DNA of 64,000 nt, taken from the NCBI RefSeq assembly GCF_024170165.1, contig NZ_JALJXP010000004.1:372001-436000 (forward strand), given 5' to 3'. Below the pieces are notes generated by a model, which was not told where the DNA came from, did no database searches, and worked only from the letters and a program-made list of their open reading frames with translations. Positions 37,077 through 50,630 of this stretch are shown in pieces (the first letter of the stretch is position 1; each line of letters opens with the position of its first letter). The stretch is from Pseudomonas nitroreducens (GTDB lineage Bacteria > Pseudomonadota > Gammaproteobacteria > Pseudomonadales > Pseudomonadaceae). Made by a program: the position numbers and the translations under genes.

Positions 37077-38879
37077 ATGTCCGAGACCCTGCTCAGCTCC
37101 CGCAACCTCGCTTTCGAACTCTACGAAGTGCTCGACGCGCAGGCCCTGACCCAGCGCGAACGCTTCGCCGAGCACAACCGCGAAACCTTCGACGCCGCCC
37201 TGGGCACCGCCCGTGGCATCGCCGAGGAGCTGTTCGCCCCGCACAACCGCAAGAACGACGAGAACGAACCGCAGTACGTCGACGGCGGCGCGGTGCTCAT
37301 TCCGGAAGTGAAACCGGCGGTGGACGCCTTCAACGAGGCCGGCTTCCAGAACGCCTCGCGCAGCTTCGAACAGGGCGGCATGCAGCTGCCGCACCTGCTG
37401 TCGCGCGCCTGCTTTGCGCACTTCCAGTCGGCCAACATCGCGACCTCTTCCTACCCGATGCTGAGCATGGGCTCCAGCCACCTGATCGAGACCTTCGGCA
37501 GCGAAGAACAGAAACGCCTGTTCCTCCAGCCGATGATCGAAGGCCGCTGGTTCGGCACCATGGCCCTGACCGAGCCCCATGCCGGCTCTTCCCTGGCGGA
37601 CATCCGCACCCGCGCGGAACCGGCCGCCGACGGCAGCTACCGGATCAAGGGCAACAAGATCTTCATCTCCGGCGGCGACCACCCGCTGTCGGACAACATC
37701 GTGCACATGGTGCTGGCCAAGCTGCCGGACGCCCCGGCTGGCGTGAAGGGCATCAGCCTGTTCATCGTGCCGAAGTTCCTGGTCAACGACGACGGCTCTC
37801 TCGGCGCGCGCAACGACGTGACCCTGGCCGGCCTGTTCCACAAGATGGGCTGGCGCGGCACCACCTCCACCGCGCTGAACTTCGGCGACAAGGGCGAGTG
37901 CGTCGGCTATCTGGTGGGCAAACCGCACCACGGCCTGGCCTACATGTTCCAGATGATGAACGAGGCGCGCATCGGCGTCGGCATGGGCGCCATCATGCTC
38001 GGCTACGCCGGCTACCTGTATTCCCTGGAGTACGCCCGCGAGCGCCCGCAGGGCCGCCCGGTGGACGCCAAGGACCCGACCTCCGCGCCGGTCTCGATCA
38101 TCGAGCACGCCGATGTGCGGCGCATGCTGCTGACCCAGAAGGCCTATGTCGAAGGCGCCTTCGACCTCGGCCTGTACGCCGCTCGCCTGGTGGACGACTG
38201 TGAGACGCTGGCCACCGAAGAAGAGCGCAAGCAGGCCCACGAGCTGCTCGACCTGCTCACCCCGATCGTCAAGTCCTGGCCCTCGGAGTTCTGCCTGAAG
38301 GCCAACGAACTGGCGATCCAGATTCTCGGCGGCCACGGCTACACCCGCGAATACCCGGTGGAGCAGTACTACCGCGACAACCGCCTCAACCCGATCCACG
38401 AAGGCACCCATGGCATCCAGTCGCTGGACCTGCTGGGCCGCAAGCTGGCGCAGAACAACGGCGCCGGCCTCAAGCAGCTGACCCGCCTGATCAGCCAGTG
38501 CTGCGAGCGCGCCAGCGCGCACCCCTCGCTGGACAAGCTGCGCGAGCCACTGGAGCAACTGATGGCGCGCCTGTCGGCGACCACCCTGAGCCTGCTCGGT
38601 GACCTGATGCAGGGCCGCGTGGCCCAGGGCCTGGCCAACTCCGCGCTGTACCTGAAGGTCTTCGGCCACGCGGTGATCGGCTGGCGCTGGCTGGAACAGG
38701 CCATTCGCGCCGAGGAAGGCCTGGCCCGTGGCGAGGCATCCGATGTCGACTTCTACCGCGGCAAGCTGCAGGCCGCGCGCTACTTCCTGACCTGGGAAGT
38801 GCCGTCCTGCCACCACGACCTGGCGCTGCTCGAAGGCCGCGACGATACCTGTTCCACCATGCAGGACGCCTGGTTCTAG
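37077..38879 (+). CDS. Long-form acyl-CoA dehydrogenase (PA5020-like, DmdC-type architecture)
   Basis: A 600-residue acyl-CoA dehydrogenase with the extended C-terminal domain seen in 3-methylmercaptopropionyl-CoA dehydrogenase-like and related enzymes. The core has MALTEPHAGSSLADI near 160, FHKMGWRGTTSTAL near 260 and ILGGHGYTREYPVEQYYRDNRL near 420, followed by NPIHEGTHGIQSLDL with the likely catalytic Glu. The extra domain runs from about 460 to the end. Start 37077 is fixed by GGAGG 8 bases upstream; an upstream ATG at 37011 has none. Real substrate unknown; the DMSP-related name is architectural only. Confidence 0.9.
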   Translation: MSETLLSSRNLAFELYEVLDAQALTQRERFAEHNRETFDAALGTARGIAEELFAPHNRKNDENEPQYVDGGAVLIPEVKPAVDAFNEAGFQNASRSFEQGGMQLPHLLSRACFAHFQSANIATSSYPMLSMGSSHLIETFGSEEQKRLFLQPMIEGRWFGTMALTEPHAGSSLADIRTRAEPAADGSYRIKGNKIFISGGDHPLSDNIVHMVLAKLPDAPAGVKGISLFIVPKFLVNDDGSLGARNDVTLAGLFHKMGWRGTTSTALNFGDKGECVGYLVGKPHHGLAYMFQMMNEARIGVGMGAIMLGYAGYLYSLEYARERPQGRPVDAKDPTSAPVSIIEHADVRRMLLTQKAYVEGAFDLGLYAARLVDDCETLATEEERKQAHELLDLLTPIVKSWPSEFCLKANELAIQILGGHGYTREYPVEQYYRDNRLNPIHEGTHGIQSLDLLGRKLAQNNGAGLKQLTRLISQCCERASAHPSLDKLREPLEQLMARLSATTLSLLGDLMQGRVAQGLANSALYLKVFGHAVIGWRWLEQAIRAEEGLARGEASDVDFYRGKLQAARYFLTWEVPSCHHDLALLEGRDDTCSTMQDAWF

Positions 38880-38898
38880 GCCCCCGCATGTCCCTTTC

Positions 38899-38925
38899 GC
38901 CCCGGTCACGTCCGGGGCTTTTTTA
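38899..38925 (+). terminator. Rho-independent terminator
   Basis: GCCCCGG (38899-38905) pairs with CCGGGGC (38912-38918), followed by six T residues, 20 bp after the dehydrogenase stop. Confidence 0.9.
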
Positions 38926-39041
38926 TGCCTGCGGAAAAGTGCAGCCGCGACAAGGGGACAAGGAATCGAATGAATTGAAGGAGTATTCCGACAACTACAG
39001 ATGACCAGTCCGGCAGCAAAGCGGCGGGCAATTGCCGTTGA

Positions 39042-39725
39042 ATGGCGCCCGCGCAACTTTTCGCTGTCATGACCATGGCCACTCAAACCTCCTGCCTCGC
39101 CACCGCTTCACACCGCCTCCTGCAGCTATTCCCATTGCTCGCCGTCACCGCGGCCCTGGGCTGCCTGCTCGCGCTGTTCAACACCGGCCCCGCCGATGCC
39201 CTCCCCCAGAGCTCCCCGCCAGGCAACGTGGCAGGCCTGCTGAGCTCCGCGCCCATCTTCAGCGCCCCCAGCACGGAGGCCCTGCAGCACGCCGACGACT
39301 ATCTGCAGAGCATCGACAAGGCCATGTCCAACGGACTGGAAGTCCTGCGCGGCGGCGACGGCAAGTCGATCGCTGCGCAGAGCCGCTACTTCAACGCCCT
39401 GGTCAACGCCGGCTACGCCCAGTTCGGCTCGTCCTACTACGACCCACTGGGCAGTTGCGGCGTTGCCGGCAGCTCGGCCCGCCACCTGTGGCATACGCAG
39501 GTCCGCGCCATCAGCGGCGAGGCGAATATCTCCGGCGAAGTGAGCAGGGCGCGCACCACCTTGCAGCGCGACCGCCAGTCCTGCCTCGATGCCGTCCGGC
39601 TGCCCCTGGACGAGGCCGTGGCCTGGGCGCCCACCCTGGTGACCTCTCCGAGCCTGGTACCCATCTGGCCCAGCGCCGGTGCGTGGCCGGAAAGCGCCGC
39701 CGAACGGTCCTCAACAAACCTTTGA
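39042..39725 (+). CDS. Hypothetical membrane-anchored periplasmic protein
   Basis: An unrecognised protein of up to 227 residues. A single hydrophobic helix at about 26-46 (LLQLFPLLAVTAALGCLLALF) with basic residues before it suggests an uncleaved anchor with the rest in the periplasm. The mature part has three Cys (DPLGSCGVAGS and RQSCLDAV), possibly disulfide-bonded. No enzymatic motif is seen. Start is uncertain among ATGs at 39042, 39069 and 39075; none has a good Shine-Dalgarno. The nhaP2 promoter overlaps its stop codon. GC and codon use resemble neighbours, so it is probably a real gene. Confidence 0.55.
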   Translation: MAPAQLFAVMTMATQTSCLATASHRLLQLFPLLAVTAALGCLLALFNTGPADALPQSSPPGNVAGLLSSAPIFSAPSTEALQHADDYLQSIDKAMSNGLEVLRGGDGKSIAAQSRYFNALVNAGYAQFGSSYYDPLGSCGVAGSSARHLWHTQVRAISGEANISGEVSRARTTLQRDRQSCLDAVRLPLDEAVAWAPTLVTSPSLVPIWPSAGAWPESAAERSSTNL

Positions 39726-39752
39726 CAGCCTTGTAAATCCGCAGGTTAGAAT
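39722..39752 (+). promoter_or_regulatory. Sigma70-type promoter for nhaP2
   Basis: TTGACA at 39722-39727 (overlapping the stop codon of the upstream gene) and TAGAAT at 39747-39752, spacer 19, or GTTAGA with spacer 17. The start codon of nhaP2 lies about 70 bp downstream. Confidence 0.55.
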
Positions 39753-39825
39753 CGATTGGCATGCGGCCTGCATCCTGATCCCCAAGTAGCGTCGCCACTC
39801 CCCTATCCCCCAGGAGGTCGACACC

Positions 39826-41568
<1,743 letters not shown>

Positions 41569-41651
41569 CCGCCCACCGGTGCCCGCTTGCGGGCGCCGGC
41601 CCGCCAGAACTACCCTCACTCCACTTTTTGCACGAGCCGCTGAACGCGACC

Positions 41652-44600
41652 ATGTCATTCCTGCTGCGTACCCTTCTGACCGCCGCCCTCCTGGTCGGCT
41701 CGCTCACCGGTCTGCCCGCGCTGGCCGCCGATACCTCGGTGCCCAGCGCCGACAAGGTGCAGCAGAGCCTCGATGGCCTGGCCGAGCGCAAACTGTCCGA
41801 CGCCGAATCCAAGCCGATCAAGGCCAGCCTGGAAAACACCCTGAGGCTGCTGGCCGCCAAGGCTGACAGCGAGAAGCAGCTCAGCGAGCTCAACGGCCGC
41901 CTGGCCGATGCGCCCAAGCTGATCAGCGAGAACCAGAAGGCGCTCACGCGCCTCAAGGGCAGCAGCGACAAACCCGCCGCCCAGCGCTTTGGTGGCTACA
42001 ACGCCACCCAGCTGGAAATGCTCCTCAACGAGCAATCCACCCAACTGGCCGCCTGGCAGAAGGAGATGATCGACGCCAAGAGCGAGATCCTCACCGCGCA
42101 GACCCGCCCCGAGCGCGCCCAGGCCGACCTGAGCAAGAATCAGACACGCCTGCTGGACATCAACACCGCACTCAAGGCCGGCAAGGAAGGCGGCAAGCCC
42201 CTGGCCGAAGAGCGCCGCAACGAGCTGCTCGCCGAGCAGGCCGCACTGACCGCGCAGAACCTGCTGCTGCGCAAGCAACTGGCCGGCAACAACCTGCTGC
42301 TCGACCTCGCCTCCAGCCAGCGTGACCTGCTGGCCGAGCGCATCGGCCGCGAGGAACGCGAGACCCTCGATCTGCAGGCGATGATCAGCGACAAGCGCCG
42401 CGAACAGTCGGAGAAGACCGTCGCCGAGCTGTCCAAGGACGCCGACCAGGCCGCCGGCACCGACAGCCTGCTGAGCCACGAGAACGCCGCCAACCTCAAG
42501 CTCTCCGACTACCTGCTGCGCACCACCGACCGCCTCAATACCCTGACCCGGCGCAACCTGGAAGCCAAGCAGCAGCTGGACAACCTGACCCAGGGCGAGC
42601 AGGCCCTGGACGAGCAGATCAACGTGCTGCGCGGCAGCCTGCTGCTGTCGAAGATCCTCTACCAGCAGAAGCAGTCGCTGCCGGTGATCAAGACCGACCA
42701 GGACCTCGCCGACGAGATCGCCGACCTGCGCCTGTACCAGTTCGAGCTGAACCAGAAGCGCGACGAGATCAACAACACCCAGGTCTACATCGACAACCTG
42801 CTGGCCCAGCAATCCCAGGAAAGCCTCACCCCGCAGCTGCGCAAGGACCTCAGCGAACTGGTGGACACGCGCCTGGAGCTGATGGAGCGCCTCAACCACG
42901 AGCTGAACGCGCTGCTCAACGAAGCCATCACCCTGCAGCTCAACCAGAAGCAGCTCAAGGAAACCAGCAGCAGCCTGCGCGCCACCCTCGAAGAGCAGAT
43001 GTTCTGGATTCCCAGCAACCGCCCGCTGGACCTGTCGTGGTTCAAGATGACCCCGGCCCTGTTGCACCACCAGCTGGCCGAAGTGCCCTGGGGCTCGGGC
43101 GTGAAGGAACTGGGCGAAGGCCTGATCGACCGGCCCTTCCTGTTCCTGCCACTGCTCCTGCTGGTCGCCGCCCTGCTGTGGAAGCGCAAGTTCCTCTACG
43201 ACAAGCTGGAATCGCTGAACGACGACATCGGCCACTTCAAGCGCGACAGCCAGGCCCACACCCCGCTGGCCCTGCTGCTCGCCGTGCTGCTGGCACTGCC
43301 CGGCACCCTGGCCCTGGCCATCGCCGGCCTGGCCCTGGTGCTCGACGCCCGCGGCCAGAACGCCACCCTGGGCAGCGCGCTGCTGGAGATGGCGCAGGTC
43401 TGGCTGGTGTTCTACACCGCGCACCGCATCCTGCGCCCCGGCGGCATAGCCGAGCGACACTTCCACTGGAGCCAGCCGCAGGTACAGTTCCTCGGCAAAC
43501 TGATGCGCCGACTGGGCCTGGTGGTGATGGCCCTGGTCGCCGTGGTCACCGTCGCCGAGCACTCCCCCGCCACCCTCGCCGATGACGTGATCGGCATCGC
43601 CGTGGTGCTCTTCGGCTTTGGCGCCATGACCTGGCTGCTCGCCCAACTGCTGTTCAAGAGCCCCTCCAGCGAACGCCCGTCGATGGTCAAGATGATCCTC
43701 GGCCTGGGCTTCACCGCCCTGCCGGTGGCGCTGTTCCTGGCCGTGGGCTTCGGCTACTACTACACCGCGCTCAAGCTCACCGACCGGCTGATCGACACGC
43801 TGTTCCTGCTGATGTTCTGGATGGTGGTGGAAGCCACCTTCGTCCGCGGCATGGGCGTCGCCGCCCGCCGCCTGGCCTACCAGCGCGCCCTGAAGAACCG
43901 CCAGAACGCGCCCAAGGAAGGCATCGAGGGCACCGAGGTCGTCGAAGAGCCGACCCTGGGCATCGAGCAGATCAACGAACAGTCCATGCGCCTGATCCGC
44001 CTGGGCCTGCTGATCGGTTTCGTGGTCACCCTCTACTGGGTCTGGGCCGACCTGATCAGCGTCGTCTCCTACCTCGACAACGTGACCCTCTACCAGTACA
44101 CCAGCGGCACCGGCGACGCGGCGTCGACCACGCCGATCAGCCTGAGCGACTTCCTCATGGCGCTGGTGATCGCCGCCGTGACCGTCGCCCTGGCGCGCAA
44201 CCTGCCCGGCCTGCTCGAGGTGCTGGTGCTGCAACGCCTGACCCTGGCCCAGGGCAGCGCCTACGCCATTACCACCCTGCTGTCGTACACCATCAGCGGC
44301 GTCGGCTTCGTCAGCGCGCTGTCCACCCTCGGGGTGAGCTGGGACAAGCTGCAATGGCTGGTCGCCGCGCTGTCGGTCGGCCTCGGCTTCGGCCTGCAGG
44401 CGATCTTCTCCAACTTCGTTTCCGGCCTGATCATCCTCTTCGAGCGCCCGGTACGGATCGGCGACGTGGTGACCATCGGCACGCTGTCGGGCACGGTCAG
44501 CAGGATCCGCATCCGCGCCACCACCATCACCGACTTCGACCGCAAGGAAATCATCGTCCCCAACCAGACCTTCATCACCGGCCAGCTGGTGAACTGGTCG

Positions 44601-45014
44601 CTGAGCGATACGGTGACGCGGGTGACCATCAAGATCGGCCTGGCCTACGAGAGCGACCTGCCGCTGGCGCGCAAGATCATGCTCGACGCCGCCCACGCCA
44701 ACACCCGCATCCTGCGCGACCCGGAGCCGGTGCTGTACTTCACCATGATCAGCGCCAGCACCTTCGACTACGAACTGCGCTTCCACGTGCGCGAGCTGGG
44801 CGACCGCAACCCGGCGGTGGACGAGACCCTCACGCGCATCGCCCTGGCCTTCCGCGAGGCCGGCATCGACATGGCCTTCAACCAGGTCGACGTGTTCCTG
44901 AAGAACTTCCAGGGCCAGGAAGCCCAGGTCATCGTCGGCCAGCAGCAACCCGCCGCCACGCCGGTGAAACTGCCCGCGGCGCAGGACGACAAACCCGGCG
45001 GCGACAAGGCCTGA
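41652..45014 (+). CDS. mscK: Large mechanosensitive channel MscK/KefA
   Basis: A 1120-residue mechanosensitive channel that releases solutes on osmotic downshock. It has a signal peptide of about 25 residues (LLTAALLVGSLTGLPALA), a long periplasmic coiled-coil domain (about 30-480), then many transmembrane helices (from about 495), and an MscS-type pore and beta domain near 890-1080 with GLGFGLQAIFSNFVSGLIIL and the cytoplasmic IIVPNQTFITGQLVNW. The start at 41652 is the first ATG giving a proper signal peptide; frames further upstream overlap nhaP2. Equivalent to PA5022. Confidence 0.94.
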   Translation: MSFLLRTLLTAALLVGSLTGLPALAADTSVPSADKVQQSLDGLAERKLSDAESKPIKASLENTLRLLAAKADSEKQLSELNGRLADAPKLISENQKALTRLKGSSDKPAAQRFGGYNATQLEMLLNEQSTQLAAWQKEMIDAKSEILTAQTRPERAQADLSKNQTRLLDINTALKAGKEGGKPLAEERRNELLAEQAALTAQNLLLRKQLAGNNLLLDLASSQRDLLAERIGREERETLDLQAMISDKRREQSEKTVAELSKDADQAAGTDSLLSHENAANLKLSDYLLRTTDRLNTLTRRNLEAKQQLDNLTQGEQALDEQINVLRGSLLLSKILYQQKQSLPVIKTDQDLADEIADLRLYQFELNQKRDEINNTQVYIDNLLAQQSQESLTPQLRKDLSELVDTRLELMERLNHELNALLNEAITLQLNQKQLKETSSSLRATLEEQMFWIPSNRPLDLSWFKMTPALLHHQLAEVPWGSGVKELGEGLIDRPFLFLPLLLLVAALLWKRKFLYDKLESLNDDIGHFKRDSQAHTPLALLLAVLLALPGTLALAIAGLALVLDARGQNATLGSALLEMAQVWLVFYTAHRILRPGGIAERHFHWSQPQVQFLGKLMRRLGLVVMALVAVVTVAEHSPATLADDVIGIAVVLFGFGAMTWLLAQLLFKSPSSERPSMVKMILGLGFTALPVALFLAVGFGYYYTALKLTDRLIDTLFLLMFWMVVEATFVRGMGVAARRLAYQRALKNRQNAPKEGIEGTEVVEEPTLGIEQINEQSMRLIRLGLLIGFVVTLYWVWADLISVVSYLDNVTLYQYTSGTGDAASTTPISLSDFLMALVIAAVTVALARNLPGLLEVLVLQRLTLAQGSAYAITTLLSYTISGVGFVSALSTLGVSWDKLQWLVAALSVGLGFGLQAIFSNFVSGLIILFERPVRIGDVVTIGTLSGTVSRIRIRATTITDFDRKEIIVPNQTFITGQLVNWSLSDTVTRVTIKIGLAYESDLPLARKIMLDAAHANTRILRDPEPVLYFTMISASTFDYELRFHVRELGDRNPAVDETLTRIALAFREAGIDMAFNQVDVFLKNFQGQEAQVIVGQQQPAATPVKLPAAQDDKPGGDKA

Positions 45015-45024
45015 GGGTGGACGC

Positions 45025-45065
45025 CTCCGGACAAGTCCGAGCACAATGCTCGGACTTGTCCGGAG
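45025..45065 (+). promoter_or_regulatory. Perfect hairpin covering the selO ribosome-binding site
   Basis: Arms of 18 bp (CTCCGGACAAGTCCGAGC at 45025-45042 and its exact complement at 45048-45065), loop ACAAT. The right arm ends in CGGAG, the only Shine-Dalgarno-like sequence for selO, whose GTG is at 45073. There is no T-run after it, so it is more likely a translation-blocking or mRNA-protecting structure than a terminator. Confidence 0.6.
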
Positions 45066-45069
45066 TTAG

Positions 45070-46533
<1,464 letters not shown>

Positions 46534-46563
46534 GGCGGTTATAAGCTCAGCGAAAAGCGATCT

Positions 46564-46616
46564 AGCGGCGCCCCGCCAGCCTTGCTCCCGGTCATTGACC
46601 GGGGCCGGGCGCCGCT
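46564..46616 (+). promoter_or_regulatory. Nested stem-loop leader upstream of metY
   Basis: An outer stem AGCGGCGCCC (46564-46573) / GGGCGCCGCT (about 46607-46616) encloses an inner hairpin CCCGGTC ATT GACCGGG (46588-46604). It lies 31 bp after selO and 40 bp before metY. It may terminate selO transcripts or regulate metY; I do not recognise a known riboswitch. Confidence 0.45.
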
Positions 46617-46655
46617 CGCATCCTCGGGGCTTTCTGCCACAAGGACGCTCGAACA

Positions 46656-47933
46656 ATGAAACCGGAAACCCTGGCCATCCACGCCGGCTACAGCCCCGAC
46701 CCGACCACCAAGGCCGTGGCCGTGCCGATCTACCAGACCAGCTCCTACGCTTTCGACGACACCCAGCATGGCGCCGACCTGTTCGACCTGAAGGTCGCGG
46801 GCAACATCTACACGCGCATCATGAACCCCACCAACGCGGTGCTGGAGGAGCGCGTGGCCGCCCTGGAGGGTGGCGTCGCCGCGCTGGCCGTGGCTTCCGG
46901 CATGGCCGCCATCACCTACGCCATCCAGACCGTCGCCGAGGCCGGCGACAACATCGTCTCGGTGGCCAAGCTCTACGGCGGCACCTACAACCTGTTCGCC
47001 CACACCCTGCCGCGCTTCGGCATCCAGACCCGCTTTGCGCCTCACGATGACATCGCCGCCCTCGAAGCGCTGATCGACGAACGCACCAAGGCGGTGTTCT
47101 GCGAGTCCATCGGCAACCCGGCGGGCAACATCGTCGATCTCCAGGCGCTGGCCGATGCCGCGCACCGCCACGGCGTGCCGCTGATCGTCGACAACACCGT
47201 CGCCACGCCGATCCTCTGCCGCCCGTTCGAGCACGGCGCGGACATCGTCGTGCACTCGCTGACCAAGTACATCGGTGGCCACGGCACCAGCATCGGCGGC
47301 ATCGTCGTCGACTCCGGCAAATTCCCCTGGGCCGATAACAAGGCGCGCTTCCCGCTGCTCAACACGCCGGATGCGTCCTACCACGGCGTGACCTACACCG
47401 AAGCCTTCGGCCCCGCCGCCTTCATCGGCCGCTGCCGCGTGGTACCGCTGCGCAACACCGGCGCCGCGCTCTCGCCGTTCAACGCCTTCCTCATCCTGCA
47501 GGGCCTGGAAACCCTCGCCCTGCGCATGGAGCGCCACTGCGAGAACGCGGTGAAGGTCGCCCAGTACCTGCAGGACCACCCGCAGGTCGGCTGGGTGAAA
47601 TACGCCGGCCTGGCCGACCACCCCGAACAGGAACTCGCGCTGCGCTACATGGGCGGCAAGCCTGCATCGATCCTCTCGTTCGGCATCAAGGGCGGGCAGG
47701 AAGCCGGTGCGCGCTTCATCGACGCGCTCCAGCTGGTGGTGCGCCTGGTGAACATCGGCGACGCCAAGTCGCTGGCCTGCCACCCGGCCTCCACCACCCA
47801 CCGCCAGCTCAACGACGAGGAACTGCAGAAGGCCGGCGTGCCGCGCGACATGGTGCGCCTGTCCATCGGCATCGAGCACATCGACGACATCCTTGCCGAC
47901 CTGGCCCAGGCGCTGGACGCTGCCAAGGCCTGA
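46656..47933 (+). CDS. metY: O-acetylhomoserine sulfhydrylase (homocysteine synthase)
   Basis: A 425-residue PLP enzyme making homocysteine from an O-acylhomoserine and sulfide in methionine synthesis or sulfur scavenging. Cys/Met-metabolism fold: [10 protein letters not shown] near 23, [22 protein letters not shown] near 50, [18 protein letters not shown] near 180 and the PLP lysine in [11 protein letters not shown] near 202. It follows selO, separated by the structured leader. Equivalent to PA5025. Confidence 0.95.
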   Translation: MKPETLAIHAGYSPDPTTKAVAVPIYQTSSYAFDDTQHGADLFDLKVAGNIYTRIMNPTNAVLEERVAALEGGVAALAVASGMAAITYAIQTVAEAGDNIVSVAKLYGGTYNLFAHTLPRFGIQTRFAPHDDIAALEALIDERTKAVFCESIGNPAGNIVDLQALADAAHRHGVPLIVDNTVATPILCRPFEHGADIVVHSLTKYIGGHGTSIGGIVVDSGKFPWADNKARFPLLNTPDASYHGVTYTEAFGPAAFIGRCRVVPLRNTGAALSPFNAFLILQGLETLALRMERHCENAVKVAQYLQDHPQVGWVKYAGLADHPEQELALRYMGGKPASILSFGIKGGQEAGARFIDALQLVVRLVNIGDAKSLACHPASTTHRQLNDEELQKAGVPRDMVRLSIGIEHIDDILADLAQALDAAKA

Positions 47934-48331
47934 CGGCCAACACCCACGAGGCACCGGTCGGTGTCTCGTGGGGCATCTCATGGATAACGGCTGACGCATC
48001 GCCGTCATATCCAGATGCCATCATCGAGCAGACGATGGTCGCACCATTCCGTACAATGCCGCCCCTGCCTGCACCCCAGGCAACCGCGCGACCGCGCCAC
48101 CTGATACGCCAGCGAAAAGGGAATTACGCGGCCGCCCACCGCCCCCTCCCCCGTCATCCGCACTCCGACCCGCCTCCCGGCGCCGGCCGGCGGGTAACTT
48201 TTTTTCGCTCGCCACCATCGGGTTCCGTCCCGGCCTGCCGATAGTGCAGGGACGTGGTTCGCCACCCTGGCCCCCAATAACAACAATCTCCGAACGGCCT
48301 GACTTCACACAACCTTTCCTGGAGATCGTCA
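47934..48331. other. Intergenic region metY-chemoreceptor
   Basis: 398 bp with no convincing gene. It starts with an imperfect inverted repeat (CCCACGAGGCACCG at 47943-47956 / CGGTGTCTCGTGGG at 47959-47972, one G-T pair) that may end metY transcription. A GC-rich palindromic block followed by TTTTTTT (48178-48205) is a second possible terminator. The receptor's Shine-Dalgarno (TGGAG) lies just before 48332. Confidence 0.5.
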
Positions 48332-50251
48332 ATGAACAGCTGGATTTCCAACCTGAGCGTGAATCTCAAGTTGGCCCTGGGCTTCGGCCTGGTCCTCGCC
48401 TTCACCGCCATCCTCGCCATCGTCAGCTGGGTCGGCCTGGGCTCGCTGATCGACCGCAGCAACTGGATGAGCGACATCACCGAGCTGAACTCACGCCTCA
48501 CCAAGCTGCGCATCACCCGCCTGCAGTACATGATCGCCGACGGCGCCGAGCAGGAAGCCGCCAACGTCATGAGCACCCTGGCCGACTTCAAGGCGCAGCA
48601 GCAGAAACTGCGCGCGTCCTTCGTCAGCCCCGAGAACGTGCGCATGCTCGACCAGCTCGGCGGCATCATCGGTGACTATGAGAAGTCCCTGGCCGCCATG
48701 CGCGCCGGCTACCAGAGCGCCGGCCTCACCCGCCGCTCCCTGCAGGACAGCGCCGCCCGCGCCAACGAGCTGACCGCGCAGATCCAGCAGGACATCCTCA
48801 AGGCCCCGGCCGATGAAGAGCGCGCCACCCGCTTCCAGGCCATCACCGGCACCCGCGAGGACCTGCTGCAGGCCCGCTACGACGTGCGCGACTACCTCGC
48901 CACCGCCCTCACCAGCAACGGCGACGGCGTGACCCGCGGCCTCGACGAAAGCATCGCCGGCCTGCCGGCCCTGGAAAGCGTCCTCGGCGTCGGCGAAGCG
49001 CAGTACGTCCAGCAACTCGGCACGGCCCTGCGCACCTACCGCGACGCCGTGGTGACGCTGCGGCAGAACATGGCCGCCATCGTCCAGGCACGCAAGGAAA
49101 TGACCACCCAGGGCCAGGACATCGTCAAGATCAGCGAAAATCTCTATCAGCTGCAGCTCGATCGCCGCGACGTCGAAAGCGCCAAGGCGCGCAGCCTGCA
49201 GACCCTGGTCACCCTGCTCGCGCTGGTGCTGGGCAGCATCGCCGCGTTGATCATCACCCGCCAGATCACCCGCCCGCTGCACGACACCATGGCCGTGGTC
49301 GACCGCATCGCCGCCGGCGACCTGTCGCAGACCATCCAGGTCAGCCGCCGCGACGAGCTGGGCCGGCTACAGCAGAGCATGCAGCGCATGAGCCAGAGCC
49401 TGCGCGAGCTGATCGGCGGCATCCGCGATGGCGTCACCCAGATCGCCAGCGCCGCCGAGGAGCTCTCCGCCGTCACCGAGCAGACCAGCGCCGGCGCCAA
49501 CACCCAGAAGGTCGAGACCGACCAGGTCGCCACCGCCATGCACGAAATGTCCGCCACCGTGCAGGAAGTCGCTCGCAACGCCGAGCAGGCCTCCCAGGCC
49601 GCCTCCGCCGCCGACCACCAGGCCCAGGACGGCGACCGCGTGGTGAACAAGGCCGTGGAACAGATCGAGCGCCTGGCCGAGGAAGTCGAACGCTCCGCCG
49701 AAGCCATGCAGCGCCTGGAACAGGAAAGCGAGAAGATCGGCAAGGTCATGGACGTCATCAAATCGGTGGCCGAGCAGACCAACCTGCTGGCCCTCAACGC
49801 CGCCATCGAAGCCGCCCGCGCCGGCGAGGCCGGGCGCGGCTTCGCCGTGGTCGCCGACGAAGTGCGCGGCCTGGCTCAGCGTACCCAGCAATCCACCGAA
49901 GAGATCGAAGCCCTGGTCGCCGGCCTGCAGAGCGGCACCCGCCAGGTCTCCAGCGTCATGCTCGGCAGCCGCGAACTCACCGCCAGCAGCGTCGCCCTGA
50001 GCCGCCAGGCCGGCGAATCCCTCGGCGAGATCACCCGCACCGTCTCCAACATCCAGGCGATGAACCAGCAGATCGCCACCGCCGCCGAGGAACAGAGCGC
50101 CGTCGCAGAGGAAATCAGTCGCAGCGTGGTCAACGTCCGCGATGTCTCCGAGCAGACCGCCTCCGCCAACCAGGAAGTTGCCGCCTCCAGTGTCGAACTG
50201 GCGCGCCTGGGTGGGCAGTTGCAGACGCTGGTCAGCCACTTCCGCGTGTGA
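48332..50251 (+). CDS. Methyl-accepting chemotaxis protein with helical bimodular (HBM-like) sensor
   Basis: A 639-residue chemoreceptor. TM1 is at about 13-35, followed by an entirely helical periplasmic sensor of about 250 residues. That length fits the HBM family (McpS/McpK class, which bind organic acids or alpha-ketoglutarate) better than a four-helix bundle. TM2 is at about 288-308, followed by a HAMP domain ([20 protein letters not shown]) and the signalling helices with the conserved hairpin tip [19 protein letters not shown] near 480. There is no CheR-binding pentapeptide at the C-terminus. The ligand is unknown. It stands alone, flanked by REPs. Confidence 0.9.
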   Translation: MNSWISNLSVNLKLALGFGLVLAFTAILAIVSWVGLGSLIDRSNWMSDITELNSRLTKLRITRLQYMIADGAEQEAANVMSTLADFKAQQQKLRASFVSPENVRMLDQLGGIIGDYEKSLAAMRAGYQSAGLTRRSLQDSAARANELTAQIQQDILKAPADEERATRFQAITGTREDLLQARYDVRDYLATALTSNGDGVTRGLDESIAGLPALESVLGVGEAQYVQQLGTALRTYRDAVVTLRQNMAAIVQARKEMTTQGQDIVKISENLYQLQLDRRDVESAKARSLQTLVTLLALVLGSIAALIITRQITRPLHDTMAVVDRIAAGDLSQTIQVSRRDELGRLQQSMQRMSQSLRELIGGIRDGVTQIASAAEELSAVTEQTSAGANTQKVETDQVATAMHEMSATVQEVARNAEQASQAASAADHQAQDGDRVVNKAVEQIERLAEEVERSAEAMQRLEQESEKIGKVMDVIKSVAEQTNLLALNAAIEAARAGEAGRGFAVVADEVRGLAQRTQQSTEEIEALVAGLQSGTRQVSSVMLGSRELTASSVALSRQAGESLGEITRTVSNIQAMNQQIATAAEEQSAVAEEISRSVVNVRDVSEQTASANQEVAASSVELARLGGQLQTLVSHFRV

Positions 50252-50349
50252 TGTGTCGTCGCGGAAACAACGCAATGCCGCGTTGAGCCCGCCGTGACAC
50301 GCCCCTTTTCCGCCTGAGGCAGAGGGGCCATCCGGCCTACCGGCCGGAT

Positions 50350-50419
50350 CGCGGGCATGGCCCGCTCCTACAGTGGGCGGGCATGCGGCGCTTTCCTGTA
50401 GGAGCGGGCCATGCCCGCG
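50350..50419. repeat. Inverted REP pair
   Basis: CGCGGGCATGGCCCGCTCCT (from 50350, 23 nt) and its exact reverse complement at 50397-50419, separated by 24 bases. Same REP subtype as 3036-3059 and 51118-51143. Confidence 0.8.
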
Positions 50420-50630
50420 ACCTGCCCTGCGCCGGACCATCAGGGACTTGTTCGCGATCACGCCTGAGGCCGGTGGCCGGCGGGACTACATCGAATTCCC
50501 GCCGTCCTACCCCGCCTAAACCCGTCTTTTCGCAAGCTCCTGCCAGACACGGTGGATTCCCCTTCCCACCGGGTTTTCGCTTGTCTCGAATCCGTAGAAT
50601 GACGACATCTTCCCGAGCATAAGCAGCACG

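Noticed and set aside
41655-45044. A 1129-codon open frame on the minus strand across mscK
   Set aside because: Composition artefact of the GC-rich coiled-coil gene, dominated by Gln, Leu, Gly and Val, with no recognisable domain and no ribosome-binding site.
46564-46616. SAM or SAH riboswitch upstream of metY
   Set aside because: The nested stems are real, but the conserved loop sequences of the riboswitch classes I know are not visible; kept only as an unclassified structure.
48237-48244. GCCGATAG as a FliA (sigma28) -10 for the chemoreceptor
   Set aside because: The -10 is close to GCCGATAA but the -35 position (48218-48221) reads TCGG and not TAAA, so I do not call a flagellar promoter.
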